A stretch of 22,884 nt of DNA, from NCBI GenBank assembly GCA_024196135.1, contig JAMQCK010000441.1, forward strand, positions 1 through 22,884, in the 5' to 3' direction. Made by a program: the position numbers and the translations under genes. This document shows, piece after piece, positions 16,516 through 22,884 of the stretch. The first letter of the stretch is position 1. Every line of letters begins with the position of its first letter. Under the pieces are notes generated by a model. That model was not told where the DNA came from. It did not search any database and saw only the letters and a list, made by a program, of their open reading frames with translations. This stretch comes from Pleurotus ostreatus/Saccharomyces cerevisiae fusant. Its lineage: Eukaryota; Opisthokonta.

Positions 16516-17811
16516 GCGCACTCTCACCGACGAACGAGGCAGGAGGGAGAATCTCTAGCGGACGGCATTGTGTTATTTTATTGTAAATTATCCACGGCCT
16601 TGCCGCACGTCGAATGCCTTTGAAAATTTGAACCGCAGGACATAGAGTGCTTAATCGTGTCGCATATGAGTGTCCGAATTCTACAGGCCAGTACAGACTT
16701 CACAAAAGAACATGCCTCACGGGGATGCACACAAATGGAGACGATGAAAAAGCTTCCGCAGTTCCCACAAATCGTCGGCACGGTTGAGGGCGGGGGCCGT
16801 CGCCATCACGCGTGAGCGTCCTCAACAGGCGCGCCATCGATGGGTGCAAACGGAGTGGGTGGCTGTCCAGTCAAGAGGACCACCTTTCACCGGGGAATTC
16901 TCTGGGCAAAACATCAGCCAATGTTTTGCAGCCATGCCCCGCCACATTCAGATTGACCCTTCCTAGGGATCATGTTTGGTCAGACGGACTGGAGCTGGTG
17001 AATGGACTTCCTCGAATTATAGAAATTTTCGTCATTGAAACAAGAGCGACTCGGACCAAGTCAGCTTTCGGATTATAAGGCATAAGATGCTCGAGGCGTC
17101 GTGTAACATACTCGCATCTTGAGAGTGCGCCAGGAAGCTTGCGAGCCACGACACGATGTTGACTTTGCATGTCCATCGATAACGCGGGTCTTAAGCTTGT
17201 CTTGAAAAGTCAAAGGAGACGACGACGTTGCTGACAGGCCTTGCCTTGCGCCTCTGGGCCTTCGTGCACTTCGCGGCAACATATATATACGCATCTGCAG
17301 TCAGCCACCCCTTTCACATCGAACGGCGCTGCTACCATGAATCCCGCAGAGTACACGCACCTTCATTATAGCAAGGCGTCCGTTGAAGGAAGCACACGCA
17401 AGAAGAAAATCACTGGGTAAAATCGCCAGTATCATTGCCCAATTGACGCGAGGGTCATCATCAGCCGCGGCGTTGGAGCATCGCGGCAGGACGAGTGGGC
17501 GTTGGAGCCAGCGACTCGGGGTGGCGTTGGAGCCGGGGTGACTCCCTGAAGGGATGGCGAGCTCTCGGCGTGAGTGAGCAGCGGCCAGAGCCTTCGTCGA
17601 TGGGAGCCAGAGGAGGGTGTGGGTGGCGTTGGAGCCAACAACGGTCGGGCGGCGCAGTTGGATGCGCGCCCGCGACGGCATGTTGGAGCCAGCCTCGATG
17701 AGGGTAGGAGGTAGAGTCCGTGAGGGGGAAGGAGGTATTACAGGTGTATGCTACAACGGCTCTTATGGGTATGGCCGATTTTTGGTGTGTTCATCTTTTC
17801 CGGTGGTCGGG
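16516..17811. other. Intergenic region between copy C and aspartokinase
   Basis: About 1.3 kb with no supported gene. The right end is the aspartokinase 3' UTR. It includes an alternating ATATATATAC at 17281-17290 followed 56 bp on by CTACCATG and a 27-codon frame (17337-17420), too short to call a gene. An interspersed short repeat occupies 17471-17691. A/T content is higher around 16560-16760. Confidence 0.55.
17471..17691. repeat. Interspersed GCGTTGGAGCC repeat
   Basis: GTTGGAGC preceded by G/C occurs near 17471, 17500, 17525 and 17627, and as TGTTGGAGCC at 17681; weaker forms are at 17599 and 17657. Spacing is irregular (25-100 bp), so this is not a classical minisatellite. On the aspartokinase transcript strand it reads GGCTCCAACGC. 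Confidence 0.6.
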
Positions 17812-19925
17812 TTAGAACAGCCAGGGGCCTGCGAGGGTGTGATTAGCGTCGAAGCGAAGGGGAGAAGGTAGAGGGGGCGTGGGGAGAAAGGAAAGGTATG
17901 CTCACCAGTAGACGGCTCGGGCTTGATGTTGAGGCAGCTCTGGTGGATGAGGTTGAGCGCCTTGACCGCGTCGCGCGCCTCGATGACGCAAGAGATGTTG
18001 ATCTCGCTCGCGCCCTGGCTGATCATTTCAATGTTGACATTGCCCTGCGCCAGCGTTGTGAACATCCGCCCCGCAATGCCGACCATATTGCGCATCTGCT
18101 TCCCAACGAGCGACAGAATGGCCATATCGCGGTGCGCCGACACTGTCCCGCTCTTCCTCAGCTCGGTCACGAGCCGGTCGAGCAGCTTCGGCGCCAACGA
18201 GTCCTCGATCGCCATACTGACGTGCACCTCGCTCGTGCTGATGAGGTCGACGACGACGCCGAAGCGGTCGAGCGTGCCGAAGATGCCCGCGAGGAACCCG
18301 TGGCTCACGCTCTTCCGGTTCGAGTTCACGTTCAGCACAACGATCTTCTCCTTGATCGTCACCGCCGTCGGCATCTTCCGGTGGTGGTGCGCCTCCGCCA
18401 TGAGCGACAGGTTCTCGAGCATCGACAGCGACGCGGGCTCGGGGACCGTGCCGCCTGTTTCGTTCTCCTGGATCGCGTCCGCGTCGGGGTCGGGGAAAAT
18501 GACAGTGCCGCCACCGCGCGGGTTGTCGACGTTCTTTATCCGGATGGGGATTTTGCGGCGGATGACCTGCTCCATCGTGAACGGGTGCACGACCTCGGAG
18601 CCATAGTAGGTCAGCTCGGCGGCCTCGTCGGGCGAGATAATGGAGAGCAGGCGCGCGGTGGGCACTTTGCGCGGGTCGGCAGTGAAGATGCCGTCAACTT
18701 CCTTCCAGATCTGGAGCTCCGACGCTTCGAGGCCAACCGCGAGAAGGGCGGAGAGGAGGTCGGTGTACCCGCGACCGACTTGGTGCAATAGGGAGCCAGG
18801 GACTGGGCCGAAGAAGCCTGCAGACGTAGCATGAGAAAGAGAATATTGTACGAAGTAGCAAGCTCCGTACCGGTCACCACTGGCACACGAGGGCCACATT
18901 GCTGGATGCGCTCGCCGAGAGCGACCGTGAGGCGATCGTAGAAGCTCTGATCTAATGAGCTCGGGTTCGCAGAATCGCTGTCATCTTCCTGAGGTACGAC
19001 GTCGTCTAATGATACGTATTCTGCGTCTATACCCTGCGTAAAAACCGGGTTAGGAGGCGGGCTTTGATAACTATGGCGCAAGAGCGTTACCTGATCACGT
19101 AGTACTGCTGTCATGATTTTACACGCTAGCCGTTCGCCCAGACCGACTATGGTGTCTCTTGACCGCGGGGAGACCTCGTCGATGATCTGGACAGACATTG
19201 AGCTAGATTCAGCGTAAAGTTTGAGAAGCGCGCGTACCTGAGCAGCGGACAGATAGTGCAATAGCCAGTCGCAGTCGCGCTCGATCTCGTCCTCTAGTTG
19301 TCTCCGGATGTCTAGATCCTGCACGGATTCTCTCGCGGCCTTGAGGTGCTCTTGTCGGATGAGGTCGGCGGTGGCGTGGAAGTCGGGCGGCGGAGGTGTC
19401 ATGGGTGTGAAGCCGCCGAAGGAGGTAGAGGGGGATCCGTCTCTTGCGTTGGAGCCATTGCGGCTGCGCGGACTGGAGGGAGGGGAGCCTGACTGTGGGG
19501 GAGTAGTAGAAGAACCAAAGACACTCTTGGTGACAGGGGTCATGATGCCAGGAGTGTCGATGCTGCCATTGCGCTTGGGACCCGCAGGACCGCGCCGTAG
19601 TGCTTCAGATGCGGCCCTGAGTAGGAGGCTGGTGGTACCAAGAGCTTTGGTCGAGCCCGAACGCGCTGAACACACGACGGCGACCTTGTTGTCGTCCACA
19701 TAGTTTCTGCACGCTTGTCAGCTGAATTATCGCGTCATACGAAGCGACTACGCACGCAACAATCTCCTGCGCGATCTTCACTGGAAACTTGCCAACGCTC
19801 GTCCCCCCGAACTTCTGTACCAGCCATTTAGCTGAGGGATCGATGCTGTTCTGATGGAGGTTCGGGGGAGTACGCGGGGCGGACGAGGACGCCGAGGAGG
19901 AGCGCGAGGACGTCGGGGTGACCAT
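17812..19925 (-). CDS. HOM3: Aspartokinase (L-aspartate 4-phosphotransferase)
   Basis: First step from aspartate to threonine and methionine: phosphorylates aspartate with ATP in the cytosol. Exons on the minus strand: 19925-19756, 19706-19238, 19186-19091, 19033-18871, 18817-17906 and 17828-17812 (TAA), giving 608 residues. KFGGTSVGK at 38-46 is the nucleotide/aspartate-binding signature; SARSGSTKALGTT, IIDEVSPRSRDTI, GRGYTDLLSALLAV and IFTADPR complete the kinase domain. Two ACT domains follow (about 456-525 and 532-595), the usual site of threonine feedback. It is longer than yeast Hom3 (527), mainly because of an N-terminal tail and a Ser/Pro/Gly-rich insertion at about 85-145. Introns 2 (51 bp) and 3 (57 bp) are multiples of three without stops, so exon joining there relies on family sequence. 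The last exon encodes only five residues after a shared glycine codon (GPWLF); that end is less certain. Confidence 0.95.
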
Positions 19926-20201
19926 GGCAGGAGGAAAGAAGGGTAAAATACAAAACCAAGGAAAGGAAAACAGAAATGTTATGAGCGCATAAGAGGAGAT
20001 GACTTGGTGAGGGAAACTCCAGTCAAATCAAACGACTGATCTCGTCGGCGAGCATGCCGATCGGCCGAAAGGTGTCAGGTCACGCACAAATCACGTGCGG
20101 GAATGTTCAACTTTTTGAGCCGATAAAACAATGTTAGTATGCTACACACATCGTCAGTGTCGTATCAAGACTGGTAAGTACAGAAGCGTCGCGCATTGCG
20201 G
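19926..20201 (-). promoter_or_regulatory. Aspartokinase promoter region with CACGTG box
   Basis: The 276 bp between the helicase stop and the aspartokinase ATG contain TCACGTGC around 20091-20098, which fits the Cbf1-type E-box used by yeast sulfur-amino-acid genes. The motif is common (others occur in this window), so the regulatory link is a suggestion. Confidence 0.35.
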
Positions 20202-22884
20202 CTACTCATCCTCGCGGAAAACCGCAGGAGCATCGTCCACGCTCTCATCCGAATCGTCATCCGACAAATCCACCTCTACCCCACCCTCCTCATCCTGTGC
20301 AATCGTCGACCGCAGCTGCTGCAATAGAACCTTCGCCTGCTCTGCCGCCAGCTGGTTCATCTTCCCATCATAGCCTTCCGGTCCGGGGTCCAAGTCTTCC
20401 TTCGGATCCCAGGTAATGGGAACGCCTCGCCATCCGCCCTTGTTGTGCACGTAGTTCATAAAGCCACGCCAATTGATGTCGAGGGAAAGGATCCTCGGAT
20501 TTCCGACAACAACAAGCATGGCTTGTGCGCGAGTGATGGCCACTGTGAGCCAAGGTCAGGAAATGTTGCCGAAATCATGGTAACGACAACATACCGTTGA
20601 ACCGCCGTGGGTTTGCCACAAACCCAAGCATCCTGCGAATATCTGAGACAAGGAAATCCTCGTTACTGCGAACGGTCGAGATGATGATGACGCGTCGTTC
20701 CTGCGAGAAAAGGATAAGTTCCTACACAGTGATCATAATGAACATCGCATGCACCTGGCCCTGGAACTGCTCGATACTGCCCACGGTGATACCTCGCAAC
20801 CTATCATCCCGGTCGACCAGACTCGCGATCTTTTGCGTCTGCGCATGATACGGCGTGATGACGCCGATGTCCTGCGGACCTGCACCCAATCCAACAGATC
20901 AGCACCTTCGTCCTCATCCGACGGAAAGGATACCGTCAAGAAAATGCACTCACGCAGCTGATGCCTCCTATCACTCAACAACGACGCGCAGTACTTCTTC
21001 ACCAGCGACGCCTCCTCAATGTTGAAGAATGACGGCGAGGAGCGCTCGCGCGCGTCCTTGCCGATGACCGCATGGAACAGGATCGGGAAATTCTTCTTGG
21101 GCAGGATTTCCGAACCCTCCATGCTATGTGTGAGGATCGGATCTGCGCTAGGAATAAGTTCGCCGTTGTAGAAGCGCCTGTTCGAGTAGTCAAGCAGCGC
21201 AGGGTGCGAGCGGAAGCTCTTGATCAGCTTCATGATCCTGCATAAATCTGGTCAGGCTCATGAAATTGAGCTTCAAGCAGTTAACTCACGTCACCCCCTG
21301 CCACTTCTTCAAATCATACACCTCCTGCTGCTCCATTAACCGCCCCATATAGCTCTCCTTCAACCCCAGCGTATTCGCAAACTTCGAGTGCACAATCGGC
21401 CCTAACTGCTGCGGGTCCCCCGCCAGCACCACATTCGTGCCCTTATCCACCAGCGTCTTCAGCGGGATCATCGCCGCCGGCTCCGTCGCCTGCGCGCACT
21501 CATCAATAAAAATCCAGTCGAAGTGCCCCGCGCGGATGCCGAGGCCAGAGGGCACGCCGGCGGTGATACATGTGGAGACGACGACGCGGTACGAGGCGAG
21601 GACGTCCTTGGGCGGCACGGCGAAGACGGTGTTGTCGTTGATGAGGCAGAATTTCTTGAGTGCTAGGGGGAGGTCGGAGACCTTGCGCGAGAGCGAATTG
21701 AGGCGGAACAGTTGTGTCCTGTCGACCAGCGCGCCCGCGAGCTTCTGCGCGAGGCCGTCCGCGGCGGTGTTGCTCGGTGCGCACGCGAGGATGCGCGTCG
21801 TGGAATCGCGCTGGAGTAGCTGGTGGATCGCCTCCACAATGGTGGACGTCTTCCCTGTCCCCGGCGGGCCGAACACAATGAGCGGGGGGGAACCCGGAGG
21901 CAGCCTCAGCACAGCAGCGACAGTTCGCAGCTGCTCCTCGTCGTCTGCGATCGCGCGATTCACGGGCATGATCGCGTCCAACTGCGCCTGCCTTACGGGC
22001 CCGCGGACCAGCAGGTGCTTCTCGGTGGGGAAGAGGATGCGCATGGGCTTGTTCTTGTTGACGAGCGCGTCGTGCATGCGCCGGTAGGAAAGGCGGTTGA
22101 GGACGAAGCGGACGTCGAATTTGGAGCCGCGGTAGGTGCTGAATTCGTCGGGAAAGCGGAGCTTGACGGCCTCGAGCATGACTGCGTGGACGCGGCCTTG
22201 GAACCAGGGGGCGTTCCGTTCGCCTGAGCGACGGATTTCGATGAAGTCGCCCACGAGTACACTTGGGCGACCCTCGGATAGCCCCTGCACTTGCAGCCTG
22301 TTGACAAGTTCAGTGAAAAATACATCGATAACATCAGCTACCACTCACTCGTAATTCGGATAATTCGCCTTCAGCTCCACGCTCTCCATCGCGTAGCTCT
22401 CCAAATCCTGCCGCTGCTGCTCTTCCTCCACATGCAACAGCACTTGGAAATACTCCCCATACTTCTCCCACCCGAACCGCGGGAGAAACTGGTTCTGCAA
22501 AAGCGACAGCGTCGCCCTCTCCGACTGCGCTCGCCTCCCACGCTCGGTGCCATAGACGGCCTCAATGAGGGCTTTTGGAGGCTCGTACTGACCCATAGGT
22601 CGCTTCCACTCCGTCTTGGACCACACCTCCGGGCGTGTACCCTTCACGATGGCGCCCTCGAAGAAGCCGGCTGGCATCTGGCGCCGCGCGTAGGGTGCGG
22701 CGGGGCGCAGCTGCTCGTGGTCTTGACGGGAGCCGATGACGGCGCTGACCTTTCTCGCGATGACGAAGGGACGTGTCCGCTGCGCGACGTCCAGGAAGCG
22801 CAAGTACACGGTGTCGTCGAAATTACCGACATAGCTTGGATGAAGAGTGACCGTGATCGCCCTCGGTCGACCGGTCTTGATCCA
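20202..22884 (-). CDS. SF1 RNA helicase, MOV10/SDE3-like, N-terminal part off window
   Basis: Exons on the minus strand: 22884-22349 (frame open to the edge), 22297-21290, 21237-20954, 20879-20755, 20700-20595 and 20542-20202, giving 799 residues in the window. The upstream segment ([34 protein letters not shown]-type [14 protein letters not shown]) is the beta-barrel and stalk region typical of MOV10/SDE3 rather than Upf1, which has a Cys/His zinc domain. Helicase motifs follow: Walker A GPPGTGKT at 21847-21870, [13 protein letters not shown] near 21490, [40 protein letters not shown] and NVAITRAQ. The protein ends with a strongly acidic tail ([13 protein letters not shown]). Relatives are cytoplasmic 5'-to-3' RNA helicases linked to RNA silencing and control of retroelements; the role here is inferred. 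The gene lies 276 bp upstream of aspartokinase on the same strand. Confidence 0.88.

Noticed and set aside
17898..18791. 297-codon plus-strand frame opposite aspartokinase
   Set aside because: Antisense shadow of the large ACT/kinase exon. Its product is mostly Arg/Asp/Val/Leu with no motif.

Overview
The window reads as nuclear DNA of a filamentous basidiomycete, most likely a mushroom-forming Agaricomycete. The evidence is compact protein genes broken by many 47-57 bp GT-AG introns with CTNA-type branch sites, GC-rich third codon positions, pyrimidine-rich leaders, a Pol III tRNA gene, and fungal-type families (NxxSARNFRxRRKEY bZIP, F-box protein, isopenicillin N acyltransferase-like hydrolase, fungal aspartokinase). 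All exon boundaries were read by hand from splice signals, reading frame and family motifs.

Layout, left to right. (1) 1-1935, minus: N-terminal part of an M1 zinc aminopeptidase that runs off the left edge. (2) 1936-3424: long divergent intergenic region. (3) 3425-5616, plus: bZIP transcription factor, with a poly(A) signal near 6268. (4) 6509-7735, minus: single-exon F-box-like protein. (5) 8303-8374, minus: tRNA-Ala(UGC). (6) 8663-10165, plus: acyl-CoA:6-aminopenicillanate acyltransferase-like Ntn hydrolase. (7) 10627-12155, plus: ribonucleotide reductase small subunit; its promoter and first three introns are dense in Mlu-box (ACGCG) sites. (8) 12927-16515: three copies of a 71-residue secreted four-cysteine protein, A and B on minus and C on plus. 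A and C lie in a roughly 0.8-1 kb inverted duplication around B, while A and B also share downstream flank as a direct duplication. (9) 16516-17811: intergenic, with an interspersed GCGTTGGAGCC repeat. (10) 17812-19925, minus: aspartokinase. (11) 20202-22884, minus: C-terminal part of a MOV10/SDE3-like SF1 RNA helicase that runs off the right edge.

Most genes are housekeeping and unrelated in pathway: peptide turnover, dNTP synthesis, threonine/methionine synthesis, RNA metabolism. There is no operon-like logic. The accessory part is the secreted cysteine-rich protein cluster, a locus that has duplicated in both orientations while keeping its protein almost unchanged. The points most worth a second look are that cluster, the cell-cycle boxes inside RNR2 introns, two acidic or low-complexity insertions in the aminopeptidase, and several stop-free introns whose length is a multiple of three.
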